Of a stretch of 64,000 nucleotides of DNA, positions 26,013-34,335 are shown in pieces. How positions within the stretch are numbered: the stretch's first letter is position 1; every line of letters starts with the position of its first letter. Origin of the DNA: Odoribacter splanchnicus DSM 20712 (GTDB lineage: Bacteria; Bacteroidota; Bacteroidia; Bacteroidales; Marinifilaceae); NCBI RefSeq assembly GCF_000190535.1, contig NC_015160.1, forward strand, positions 2,728,001 to 2,792,000, written 5' to 3'. The notes below the pieces were generated by a model, which worked only from the letters and a program-made list of their open reading frames with translations, did no database searches and was not told the DNA's origin. The translations under genes and the position numbers were made by a program.

Positions 26013-27500
26013 TCACTCCTCGACATCATATTCGACAGATTTCTTTTCGACCATATCCACCGGTGTCCCGCCGAAACGCTGATAATGTTCGAGAATTGTC
26101 CCGTCTTTTGCATTTATCTTATACACATCTCCTTTGTATTTCTCCGGTCTGTCTGTCTCCACTCCGACAAACAAGGCCAAATTATCGACAGATACTTTCA
26201 GCATCGTTATCCGGCAATTATCCGGTAAAGCACATTCGAAAGGGATAGAAGGAAACTTAAAATCAGGATCCGATAAATTCAACACATAAAGCTGACGGCC
26301 TCCATCCGAATAATACAACCAATTGATACCGGAATTAACGGCCATAACCGAACCTTCGGCTAAATGATGACCGGACAGAAAAACCAGCGAATCCTGTCCT
26401 TTCAATTTTCCTGTAGCGGTATGGGCCCGGGCCAGTGCAGCCCGATCAGTAACCGGATCATAAAATAAAGAACTGAACTGATATGTTCCGCCAGACATAT
26501 TTTTTCCCCATCCCAGCCAGGGAAGTCCGATATAAGTCTCCGATATCCGAACTTCATCATACTGATTTTCATCATAAGAAGGGATATCGTAACTATTCAT
26601 AAAATACATAAACCGCCCCGACAGATTATCATACCCCAAAGTAGAATTCCGGGTATTCAAAAGCATCGGAGACAACCGATAGTCCACCGATCTTTCTGCA
26701 TCTCCTTCGACGTGGATCGGTTTTAAAGAAGAAGCCATATAACGGTTTTGACGGGCCTGTTTAGGATAAATAATCCCATCTTTACCGATAGCCCCTCCGA
26801 ATTCGGTAATCGCATCTTCAAACCGGCAATACACCATATCATATTCCTGGGCAGGCCCGGTAAATGAATTTTCGTCGAACAAGGCAATCTCTTTAAATAG
26901 TACAGGATCCAACTCATGAGAGGAAGCTGAAGTATGTACAAAAACAGTTCCACCATAAGAGTATTCATCGGACTGCTCTATTGCTAAGGCCTTCCCCTTC
27001 AACTCTCTCTTATTCTCCAAACTATACACATCCCGCATGATTTTATTAGTCGGATTATTCAATGTGCTCATAAAAGAAACTTCCGGATAATCCTCATAAT
27101 CACTCAATAACAATAGTCCTTTTGAATAGGGTGAGAAAACCTGAACCTCAAAATCAGCAAAAAAACGGACACTATCATCTTCCGGCAAAGTAACTTCCAT
27201 ACGAGCCTGATATTTTTTAGCCTTATCCGACACAACATAACAAAGGTCCTCGGTTTCCGCAATCTTTTTCTGATCCAGATACCAGGCATAAATCAATTTA
27301 GCTTTCTCATTCAGGCTATTTTCTAAAGTAACCGGAATTTTCAAGGTATCCCAGCGCAATATTTCGTAAGGGTCTTCTTTAATCCCCGATATTTTTACTT
27401 CATTGATCGGATGATAGTCATAATTTCCTTTATCCTCATAACAGGAAACTGTAAGAAGCACAATCATCCAGAAAAAGGCATATATTCTTATATTATTCAT
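26013..27500 (-). CDS. PKD-like family lipoprotein (second locus, 5' flank replaced by IS)
   Basis: I place the start at ATG 27500 (MNNIRIYAFFWMIVLL), giving 495 residues. The open frame continues upstream for 98 codons into the insertion sequence, but that part is IS DNA read backwards. The leader ends in VSC and continues with YEDKGNYDYHPINEVKISGI, the family signature. A PKD-like domain (VTLENSLNEKAKLIYAWYLD) is followed by a beta-rich body. Only 11 bases separate the start codon from the IS1634 terminal repeat, so the native promoter and the upstream genes of the locus have been lost. The gene is otherwise intact. Confidence 0.88.
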   Translation of the reverse strand: MNNIRIYAFFWMIVLLTVSCYEDKGNYDYHPINEVKISGIKEDPYEILRWDTLKIPVTLENSLNEKAKLIYAWYLDQKKIAETEDLCYVVSDKAKKYQARMEVTLPEDDSVRFFADFEVQVFSPYSKGLLLLSDYEDYPEVSFMSTLNNPTNKIMRDVYSLENKRELKGKALAIEQSDEYSYGGTVFVHTSASSHELDPVLFKEIALFDENSFTGPAQEYDMVYCRFEDAITEFGGAIGKDGIIYPKQARQNRYMASSLKPIHVEGDAERSVDYRLSPMLLNTRNSTLGYDNLSGRFMYFMNSYDIPSYDENQYDEVRISETYIGLPWLGWGKNMSGGTYQFSSLFYDPVTDRAALARAHTATGKLKGQDSLVFLSGHHLAEGSVMAVNSGINWLYYSDGGRQLYVLNLSDPDFKFPSIPFECALPDNCRITMLKVSVDNLALFVGVETDRPEKYKGDVYKINAKDGTILEHYQRFGGTPVDMVEKKSVEYDVEE

Positions 27501-27511
27501 AAGTTCATCAT

Positions 27512-27529
27512 TTTTTCCTGACTTCGTCA
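27512..27529 (+). repeat. Left terminal inverted repeat of IS1634-type element
   Basis: The 18 bases TTTTTCCTGACTTCGTCA pair exactly with 29172-29189. The next outward bases (T on the left, G on the right) no longer match, which fixes the boundary. Confidence 0.93.
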
Positions 27530-27617
27530 CTATAAAATTATCGATTTTGTAATTGCTTGATAAATAATTATATATACTTTTCGTACCCCAAAAATGGGGT
27601 ACGCAACGTATTTTTCT

Positions 27618-29174
27618 ATGTTCATTAAGCGTAAAAAGAATCGGTCTGGTACCGTAAGCATTGTTGTCGCTGAAAAGAGTTCCGGCTTTTACAAGGAGTT
27701 TGCAACTATAGGCATCGCCAAAAGTCCAGATGAGATCGATGGACTTTTGGTCAAAGCTCGTGTCTGGATTGACAGGGAGGAAGAACGCCGCCATCCACGT
27801 CTGGACCTTTTCGGTGATGAACGCAAGAAATGTGAGACTGAACTGCTAAGTGCCGAACAAATGCTTTCATGTATCACTAATATATCTATCAACGGAGCTG
27901 ATTTAATACTCGATCGTGTATTTGATAATATTGGCTTTAACCGAATTGAGGACATTGTTTTTCGGCAGCTTGTCAAGGCACGTCTTGCTTATCCTGTAAG
28001 CAAATCAGCCACAGTAGAATATCTGAAGAATCATTTTGACGAAGATGTCAGCTTGTCAAAGATATACCGCTATCTGGACAAACTTAGCGACAATCAGCAT
28101 GAAATTGTCCAGGGTATCAGCGTTATGCACACCAGTAAAATACCAGATGGGCATATTGGCGTTCTTTTTTATGATGTAACCACCCTTTATTTTGAGGCCG
28201 ATTATGAAGACGACTTGCGTAAGACCGGATTTTCCAAGGAAGGCCGTCACAAGAATCCGCAAATAATCCCAGGGCTGCTTGTCAGTATTGGAGGCTACCC
28301 GTTGGCATATTGTATATACGAGGGCAATAAATATGAAGGACATACAATGTTACCTGTCGTGACTGAATTTGTCAGGAAGTACAGTCTTGATGATTTTATT
28401 GTCGTAGCCGACTCCGGGCTTATGAACGGCAATAATATAGCGGACCTTGAGAGTAATGGCTACAAATATATTATCGGCGCAAAGATAAAGAATGAAAGCA
28501 AGAAAATACAGGAGTGGATTCTTGCACAGCCGAAGGTCAATTGTCAAATGATAGAGTACGACAAAGGTAACGGACAGCGACTCTTGGTAGGATATACCGA
28601 CGACCGTGCCCGCAAGGACGCCTATAACAGAGAAAAGGGAATACGCCGTTTGGAAAAGGCTTATAACCGAGGAACACTTACGAAAGACAACATTAACAAG
28701 CGTGGTTACAACAAATTCTTAAAAATGGAAGGAGACGTAAAGGTTTCCATAAATTATGATAAGCTTGAAGCGGACGAGAAATGGGACGGTCTTAAAGGGT
28801 ATCTTACAAACACGGATATTCCTGTTAGCGAGGTATACGCCGCATACCATAATCTCGGGCATGTTGAGAGGGCTTTCCGGATATCAAAATCAAAAATAGA
28901 GATAAGGCCGATGTTTCATTTTACCCGTAGGAGAATAGAAGCTCACGTGTGCATCTGCTTTGTGGCACTTAAAGTCTACAAAGAGCTAGAGAGACTACTG
29001 AAGCTATCCAATATAAACATGAGTGTAGATAAAGTGCTGGCGCTTGCACAGACTATAGTCACGATACAGGTGACTTTACCTCAAAGTAAGCAAACTATAA
29101 CAAGAACAATGCTTATGAAACGTCATCAACGGATCGCACCATTGTTTAATGATGGGTTTTGGGGTACGCATTGA
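27618..29174 (+). CDS. IS1634-family DDE transposase
   Basis: I start at ATG 27618 (MFIKRKKNRSGTVSI), giving 518 residues; an in-frame ATG at 27594 would add eight. DDE-type landmarks are YDVTTLYFEADYEDDLRKTGFS in part (first Asp), VVADSGLMNGNN (second Asp) and LGHVERAFRISKSKIEIRP (Glu), typical of the IS1634 group of IS4-like elements. The frame is complete, so the element may still be able to move. Confidence 0.92.
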   Translation: MFIKRKKNRSGTVSIVVAEKSSGFYKEFATIGIAKSPDEIDGLLVKARVWIDREEERRHPRLDLFGDERKKCETELLSAEQMLSCITNISINGADLILDRVFDNIGFNRIEDIVFRQLVKARLAYPVSKSATVEYLKNHFDEDVSLSKIYRYLDKLSDNQHEIVQGISVMHTSKIPDGHIGVLFYDVTTLYFEADYEDDLRKTGFSKEGRHKNPQIIPGLLVSIGGYPLAYCIYEGNKYEGHTMLPVVTEFVRKYSLDDFIVVADSGLMNGNNIADLESNGYKYIIGAKIKNESKKIQEWILAQPKVNCQMIEYDKGNGQRLLVGYTDDRARKDAYNREKGIRRLEKAYNRGTLTKDNINKRGYNKFLKMEGDVKVSINYDKLEADEKWDGLKGYLTNTDIPVSEVYAAYHNLGHVERAFRISKSKIEIRPMFHFTRRRIEAHVCICFVALKVYKELERLLKLSNINMSVDKVLALAQTIVTIQVTLPQSKQTITRTMLMKRHQRIAPLFNDGFWGTH

Positions 29175-29189
29175 CGAAGTCAGGAAAAA
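29172..29189 (+). repeat. Right terminal inverted repeat of IS1634-type element
   Basis: The 18 bases TGACGAAGTCAGGAAAAA are the reverse complement of the left end; the leading TGA serves as the transposase stop codon. Confidence 0.93.
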
Positions 29190-29282
29190 GCACAATGGAC
29201 GATGCCAGGAATAAAAAAGCTCCTGGAAAGCTTCTTTTTCCCGTTGTTGCAAACGCCGTATGAAATCTTCCTGATTGATCAC
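29190..29282 (-). pseudogene. ECF sigma factor, N-terminal 31 codons only, cut by IS1634
   Basis: From a GTG at 29282 the frame reads VINQEDFIRRLQQREKEAF then QELFYSWHRPLC, a typical start of region 2 of Bacteroidetes ECF sigma factors, and runs straight into the IS right repeat at 29189. The rest of the gene is not found on the other side of the IS; instead the PKD-like lipoprotein of the same locus type begins there. It is therefore the 5' end of a sigma/FecR/SusCD locus whose middle was deleted. Confidence 0.8.
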
Positions 29283-29330
29283 TGCCCTTATTCCTACTTT
29301 GTGCGTATAAAAGTAAATAAAAACAAATAA

Positions 29331-29359
29331 AGGTGCAACCGGTATTTCCGATTGCACCT
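29331..29359 (-). terminator. Rho-independent terminator after korB
   Basis: The arms AGGTGCAA (29331-29338) and TTGCACCT (29352-29359) pair perfectly, with an inner CGG/CCG pairing around TATTT. On the minus strand a T-rich run TTTATTTGTTTTTA follows. It lies 27 bases past the korB stop and shields the sigma gene remnant. Confidence 0.85.
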
Positions 29360-29386
29360 CATTTTCAGCTTACACTTGTCCGCTTA

Positions 29387-30403
29387 TTATTTTACTTCCC
29401 AGGTATCCCCGCTATTCAGCAAGTCTTCCATACAATGGATCTTAGAAATTTTCTTCACTTCTTCGATCTGATCGTCCAGAGCCTGGTCGTAAGTATGCGC
29501 TTCGACATCACGGATAACTCCCAGGGCAACCGGGAATTCCGGAGCTTTCATATTGACGAGCATCCAATGCAGGAACGGATTGGGATTATGTGCATCGTGA
29601 ACCAGGATATCTTTTTCAGTGATACCGTCTTTACCGATTTCGACCACTTTCAGCTCACCTGATTTTGCCAATACCAAACCTTTATTTTTGTTTTTACCGA
29701 AGATCATCGGTTCACCGTGACGCAAAACGATCTGACGCTCTTCTTTCAACTCTTTATCCGTTACAGCAGAATGAGCACCATCGGCAAAGATGACACAATT
29801 CTGAAGCACTTCTACCACAGAAGTTCCCTGGTGTTTTACAGCTGTTTCCAGAATTTCAGCGGTCAAGTTCACGCTGGTATCGATCGAACGGGCGAAAAAT
29901 TTACCCTGAGCACCGATGCAAAGCTCTCCAGGATTGAAAGGATGCTCGATCGTTCCGTAAGGAGAAGTTTTGGTTTTAGTTCCCAATTTGGTAGTCGGGG
30001 AATATTGTCCTTTAGTCAGACCATAAATTTCATTGTTAAACAACAAAATGGTAATATCCACATTCCGGCGGATAGCATGAATAAAATGGTTACCCCCGAT
30101 AGCCAATGCATCACCATCACCGGAGATCTGCAATATATTCAGTTTCCGGTTGGCATTCTTCGCTCCGGAAGCAATAGCGGCAGCACGTCCATGAATTGTA
30201 TGGAACCCATAGGTATTCATATAATAAGGGAAACGGGAAGAACATCCGATACCGGAAATCACAGCCCAGGATTCTTTGGGATAGCCCAGTTCAGCCATCG
30301 CTTTTTGCACGGAATTAATAATACCGTGATCACCGCAACCCGGACACCATCTGATTTCCTGGTCGCTTTTAAAATCTTTAGGAGTATATTTTAATTCGCT
30401 CAT
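29387..30403 (-). CDS. korB: 2-oxoacid (2-oxoglutarate):ferredoxin oxidoreductase beta subunit
   Basis: The product has 338 residues. The cluster-binding WCPGCGDHG (Cys20/Cys23) and a further Cys in SGIGCSSRFPYY are present, followed by the TPP/Mg motif GDGDALAIGGNH...NNEIYGLTKGQ. With KorA it oxidatively decarboxylates a 2-oxoacid, probably 2-oxoglutarate, to the acyl-CoA with reduction of ferredoxin, the anaerobic replacement for 2-oxoglutarate dehydrogenase. It lies 63 bases after korA. Substrate choice among 2-oxoacids is from family resemblance. Confidence 0.9.
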   Translation of the reverse strand: MSELKYTPKDFKSDQEIRWCPGCGDHGIINSVQKAMAELGYPKESWAVISGIGCSSRFPYYMNTYGFHTIHGRAAAIASGAKNANRKLNILQISGDGDALAIGGNHFIHAIRRNVDITILLFNNEIYGLTKGQYSPTTKLGTKTKTSPYGTIEHPFNPGELCIGAQGKFFARSIDTSVNLTAEILETAVKHQGTSVVEVLQNCVIFADGAHSAVTDKELKEERQIVLRHGEPMIFGKNKNKGLVLAKSGELKVVEIGKDGITEKDILVHDAHNPNPFLHWMLVNMKAPEFPVALGVIRDVEAHTYDQALDDQIEEVKKISKIHCMEDLLNSGDTWEVK

Positions 30404-30466
30404 TTCAATTTCTAATTTTCGATTTCTGATTCTAAATATCTTTCATCCTTGTTTAAGTCGAAGAGC

Positions 30467-32305
30467 TTAAATTATTTTATTGATTTTTTCTTTCAATTCT
30501 ATGACAGTAAAAGGTAATCCAGCCACCTTATTTACTTGCAGGTAATTGAATTCGGGAAATTTACTTTTCAGATATTTAGCAAACTGTCCGAGATTCAATT
30601 CACATACGACGATTTTCTTATAACGAGCCAACACATCCCGTGTATTTTTCGGCAGCGGATTGATAAAGTTGAAATGGGCCAAACTGACATCTTTTCCTTC
30701 AGCCCGCATTTCAGATACTGTGGTATAAAGGTGACCATAAGTACCTCCCCATCCGACAATCAAAATATCGCCTCCTTCGGGATTACCGTATACTTCCTGT
30801 TCGGGCAGATCGTTTGCAATCCGGGCTACTTTTTCTTCACGCAGATCGGTCATGACCTGATGATTCTCGGGCACATAACTGATCGTTCCGGTGATATTCA
30901 TCTTTTCCAGTCCGCCGATCCGGTGTTCCAAGCCTTTGGTACCGGGTAAAGCCCAGGTTCTGGCCAGAGTTTCGGGATCACGGGCATAGGGTTTATAATC
31001 ATCACCTTCTTTAGCCAGACGCAATTTTATCTCAGGTAATTTAGCCATGGAAGGAATCAACCAGGGCTGAGCTCCGTTGGCCAGGAAGCCGTCGGTCAGC
31101 AGGACTACCGGAGTCATATGCTCGAGCGCAATCTTTCCGGCCATAAAAGCATAGTCGAAACAGTTTCCTGAAGTACTGGCAGCGATTACCGGCATCGGAC
31201 ATTCACCATTACGGCCGTAAAGTGCCTGTAATAAGTCGGACTGTTCGGTCTTCGTAGGCAGACCCGTAGAAGGCCCTCCCCGTTGTACATCCACGATCAC
31301 CAAAGGCAATTCAGCCATAACTGCCAATCCGCAAGCTTCCGATTTCAGCGCCAATCCGGGACCTGAAGTCGTCGTACAGGCAAAATTACCGGCATAGCTG
31401 GCACCGATAGCGGTACAGATACCACCGATTTCATCCTCAGCCTGATAAGTCTTAGCACCCAAATCACGACGAAGTGCCAATTCATGCAAAATATCGGTAG
31501 CCGGAGTGATCGGATAAGAACCACAGAATAAAGGTAGTCCTGCTTTTTCTGCAGCTGCCAACAACCCCCAGGCTGTGGCTTTATTACCGGTAATCGTACG
31601 GTATTTACCTTTCTCGATGGTAGCCGGAGCTACTTTAAAATGAGTGGCTAACGCATGTACATTAGCAGCATAATTATAACCGGCTCTCAACACCATTTTG
31701 TTGGCAGAAGCAATAGCCGGTTTTTTGCCGAATTTAATATCGAAGAAAGCTTCGGTATGCTCTACAGATTGCTCGAACATCCAATAGATCATTCCCAAAG
31801 CAAACATATTTTTACATCTCAATATCGATTTCTGATCCAAACCGGTCTCTTTCAGCGCTTCGATAGTCAGCTCGGTTACTTTCACCGGAACAACATTATA
31901 GTCCGCCAAAGAACCGTCTTCCAACGGATTTGCAGTATAACCGGCCCTTTCGATATGTTTGTCGGTAAAGGCATCGATATCCACAATAATAGTACCTGCT
32001 TTTTTAGCCCAACGTAAGTTCGCTTTTAAAGCAGCCGGATTCATAGCCACGAGGACATCGGCATAATCACCCGGAGTAGTAATGTGCTCTTCTCCAATGT
32101 GTACCTGGAAACCGGACACGCCACCAACAGTACCTTGCGGGGCACGAATTTCTGCCGGATAATCCGGAAATGTTGCTACGTCATTTCCAAATAAAGCAGC
32201 TGTATCCGAAAACTGCTGCCCGGTTAATTGCATTCCGTCTCCCGAATCTCCGGAAAAACGAATGACAACATCATGTTTTTCGATAACTTTTGTCTCTTGA
32301 CTCAT
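30467..32305 (-). CDS. korA: 2-oxoacid (2-oxoglutarate):ferredoxin oxidoreductase alpha subunit (gamma-alpha fusion)
   Basis: I use the ATG at 32305 (MSQETKVIEKHDVVIRFSG), giving 612 residues; an upstream in-frame ATG at 32341 adds twelve unlikely residues. The N-terminal third is the gamma-type domain (SGDSGDGMQLTGQQF), the rest the alpha domain (GSYPITPATDILHEL, QAEDEIGGICTAIGASYAG, CTTTSGPGLALKSE) that binds the pyrophosphate part of TPP with KorB. It reads through to korB in one transcript. The 450-base upstream region is shared with the divergent MscS gene. Confidence 0.92.
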   Translation of the reverse strand: MSQETKVIEKHDVVIRFSGDSGDGMQLTGQQFSDTAALFGNDVATFPDYPAEIRAPQGTVGGVSGFQVHIGEEHITTPGDYADVLVAMNPAALKANLRWAKKAGTIIVDIDAFTDKHIERAGYTANPLEDGSLADYNVVPVKVTELTIEALKETGLDQKSILRCKNMFALGMIYWMFEQSVEHTEAFFDIKFGKKPAIASANKMVLRAGYNYAANVHALATHFKVAPATIEKGKYRTITGNKATAWGLLAAAEKAGLPLFCGSYPITPATDILHELALRRDLGAKTYQAEDEIGGICTAIGASYAGNFACTTTSGPGLALKSEACGLAVMAELPLVIVDVQRGGPSTGLPTKTEQSDLLQALYGRNGECPMPVIAASTSGNCFDYAFMAGKIALEHMTPVVLLTDGFLANGAQPWLIPSMAKLPEIKLRLAKEGDDYKPYARDPETLARTWALPGTKGLEHRIGGLEKMNITGTISYVPENHQVMTDLREEKVARIANDLPEQEVYGNPEGGDILIVGWGGTYGHLYTTVSEMRAEGKDVSLAHFNFINPLPKNTRDVLARYKKIVVCELNLGQFAKYLKSKFPEFNYLQVNKVAGLPFTVIELKEKINKII

Positions 32306-32755
32306 GGTTGAATAAGTAGTTTTAATTGTTGCTGACGTCAATCAGCTTACTTCATTGTAAATGTAAAAGGGAAAATTACCACTTTAACTATTCATTTTAA
32401 CAATCTTATAACATTCTCCGAATGCTATTTTTATGTTTTAAAACATGGTAAAGGTAGCGAAACCTCCCTTTTAAACAAGTTTAATCCGAACATTTTTTCC
32501 TGATTTGCAATAACTCTGATAATCAACGATTCTGCAAACGATTTTCAAGTTTTCGAAACGCTTTAAAATGAAATCGTTCTAAACAATCTTCCCAAAAACG
32601 ACATTTTTTTGTACAGAGCGCTCACGTTTGCGGAATTATCGCTTAAAATGTATTTTTTATTACAAATTATTACTTTATCGTATTTTTTATTTTTTTTAAT
32701 AGAATCCTTCTTCTTTTTTTTCTTCCTTTACGTATGACTAAAAAAATGGATACGC
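32306..32755. other. 450-base divergent intergenic region between korA and the MscS gene
   Basis: No coding frame is convincing here. The minus strand has a near-consensus -7 box TAATTTTC at 32371-32378 about 66 bases before the korA start. A perfect 14-bp palindrome ATGTTTTAAAACAT is at 32433-32446 and could be an operator for a dimeric regulator. The part next to the MscS gene (32660-32740) is almost pure T/A with long T-runs. I see no RNA gene. Confidence 0.5.
32433..32446. promoter_or_regulatory. 14-bp perfect palindrome upstream of korAB
   Basis: ATGTTTTAAAACAT reads the same on both strands and lies about 55 bases upstream of the candidate korA -7 box. It has the form of a dimer-binding operator, but no regulator is encoded nearby. 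Confidence 0.3.
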
Positions 32756-34252
32756 ATGAATAGAATACTACTCTTTTTCTGTTTACTTTTCGGGGTATAC
32801 TCCTGTCACACCCCAAGTACGACAAAAACACCACCGGCTAACATTGTCTCCGAATTCAGGATAACGTCTACTCAGGTCGGAGCCATCCGAAAGGGTATGA
32901 CGATAAAAGAACTGTATGCAGCCCTACCGGAAGACCGGATCAAAAAACTGAAAACCCGTACCGAGCTATCCAACGAGACTGCCGACTATTACTATATCTA
33001 TGGCGATAGTTCCCGTTTACTCCTCATTGTCAATACCGAACGGCAAAACGACGAACGCTCGCGTATTTCCCGAATCATCGTAAAAGATAAACGTTTCCAG
33101 ACAGCCTCGGGAATCGGACTGGCTTCCACCGTAGGAACAATCAGAACGGCTTATCCTCATAGTCAGTTTCTACCTTCGGTAGATGAAATCATCCTATATG
33201 TCCCGGAAATAGATGCCAATTTCGAAATAAACAAACGACTCCTCCCTCCTTCACTAGCCATCGACTCGACCGGAGAGATCGCCCCCGACAGTATACCCGC
33301 CCAAACCAAAGTAACCGACCTGTCTATCTTTTGGGATTACAGTATTAAAAATCTGGCCGACAAAACCTTCTGGAAAGACCTGACTCACCGGTTTACCAAT
33401 TGGGTAATCACCCAAGTACCTTCTATGATCATCCTCACTCTCATTTTTATCGGCTTATTACGACTACTCAATTATATCGTCAAAAAATTAAATAAAGCGG
33501 CCAAACGACGGGTACACCTCAATGAAAGTATCGACGACGCAGAAGGCAACAAAAGAATAGAGACCTTATCCGGCATTATCTTAGGGGTTGGAAAAATATT
33601 CTTATGGACCATATTCGTGCTGATCATGTTGAGTAAGTTCAACATCAATATCGGTCCGATCCTCGCCAGTGCCGGAATCGTCGGCTTGGCAGTAGGTTTC
33701 GGTGCCCAGGAATTAGTCCGGGACTTTATCTCGGGATTCTTTATCCTATTGGAGGATCAAATCCGGACAGGAGACGTGGCGATCATCAACGGTACGACAG
33801 GAACCGTAGAGAAAATAGAGATGCGAACGACGACCTTACGGGACGCTTCGGGGGTCGTTCACATTTTTCAAAACGGTAAAATCAACTCCTTATCGAATAT
33901 GACCAAAGGCTGGTCGGCAATAGTAGTCGATATCGGCGTAGCTTACAAAGAAGACACGGACCATGTCAACGAAATAATGAAACAAGTGGGTGACGAACTC
34001 ATGAAAGACGCTGCCTGGCAATCGATCCTTATGGGGGTAGATTTATGGGGAGTAGATAGTTTCGGCGACAGTTCCGTGATTCTGAAAGTAAAACTGACGA
34101 CTAAATCAGGACAGCAGTGGGCAGCCAGCCGGGAATTCCGCCGCCGGATCAAAAAAGCTTTCGACGCCCAGCACATCGAAATCCCATTTCCACAAGTCAG
34201 CCTGAACACCGGCTCCGGAACAGGGGCTATGCCGGTGAAAATAGAAAGTTAA
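32756..34252 (+). CDS. MscS-family mechanosensitive channel with lipoprotein-type N-terminus
   Basis: The product has 498 residues. The leader MNRILLFFCLLFGVYSC has a lipobox-like end at Cys17. A soluble domain follows (about 30-210, with GMTIKELYAALPEDRIKKL), then two or three membrane spans (VPSMIILTLIFIGLLRLL; IFLWTIFVLIMLS; ILASAGIVGLAVGFGAQELVRDFISG, the pore helix TM3) and the MscS beta domain (EDQIRTGDVAIINGTTGTVEKIEMRTTTLRD). The channel opens under membrane tension. The periplasmic, possibly lipidated N-terminal domain is not part of E. coli MscS and might sense or tether. It stands alone, with its own terminator. Confidence 0.88.
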   Translation: MNRILLFFCLLFGVYSCHTPSTTKTPPANIVSEFRITSTQVGAIRKGMTIKELYAALPEDRIKKLKTRTELSNETADYYYIYGDSSRLLLIVNTERQNDERSRISRIIVKDKRFQTASGIGLASTVGTIRTAYPHSQFLPSVDEIILYVPEIDANFEINKRLLPPSLAIDSTGEIAPDSIPAQTKVTDLSIFWDYSIKNLADKTFWKDLTHRFTNWVITQVPSMIILTLIFIGLLRLLNYIVKKLNKAAKRRVHLNESIDDAEGNKRIETLSGIILGVGKIFLWTIFVLIMLSKFNINIGPILASAGIVGLAVGFGAQELVRDFISGFFILLEDQIRTGDVAIINGTTGTVEKIEMRTTTLRDASGVVHIFQNGKINSLSNMTKGWSAIVVDIGVAYKEDTDHVNEIMKQVGDELMKDAAWQSILMGVDLWGVDSFGDSSVILKVKLTTKSGQQWAASREFRRRIKKAFDAQHIEIPFPQVSLNTGSGTGAMPVKIES

Positions 34253-34258
34253 AAAGCG

Positions 34259-34290
34259 ATAAGCTATAAGCTAAAAGCTTATTTTTGTTT
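34259..34290 (+). terminator. Hairpin terminator after the MscS gene, built from AAGCTATAAGCT words
   Basis: ATAAGCT (34259-34265) pairs with AGCTTAT (34276-34282), followed by TTTTGTTTT on the plus strand. It stands seven bases after the stop codon and uses the same word that fills the rpsK-rpsD spacer at 42170-42250. Confidence 0.65.
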
Positions 34291-34335
34291 TACCATACAG
34301 CTTAGCTTATAACTTTTAACCTATTTAGTTGATTT

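Larger units (their letters stand above)
27512..29189 (+). mobile_element. IS1634-family insertion sequence
   Basis: The element is 1678 bases long, bounded by perfect 18-bp inverted repeats TTTTTCCTGACTTCGTCA (27512-27529) and its complement (29172-29189). It contains one transposase gene whose stop codon TGA is the first three bases of the right repeat. A palindrome made of GTACCCC and GGGGTAC with an AAAAA-type centre lies near 27583-27602, and GGGGTACGCA recurs next to the right repeat. The flanks (CATCAT on the left, GCACAA on the right) show no target-site duplication, and they belong to different genes of one ancestral locus. Confidence 0.93.

Noticed and set aside
25349..26248. 299-codon plus-strand open frame across the two-domain thioredoxin and lipoprotein end
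   Set aside because: It is antisense to two well-supported genes and spans their intergenic gap; composition is that of a shadow frame.
27501..27794. 98-codon N-terminal extension of the PKD-like lipoprotein reading into the IS
   Set aside because: The extra codons are the IS1634 end read on the opposite strand. The ATG at 27500 gives a normal lipoprotein leader and matches the two sister proteins.
29076..29189. Continuation of the sigma-like frame past 29189 to a stop inside the IS
   Set aside because: Past 29189 the sequence is IS terminal repeat and transposase DNA on the other strand, so these residues are not part of a natural sigma factor.
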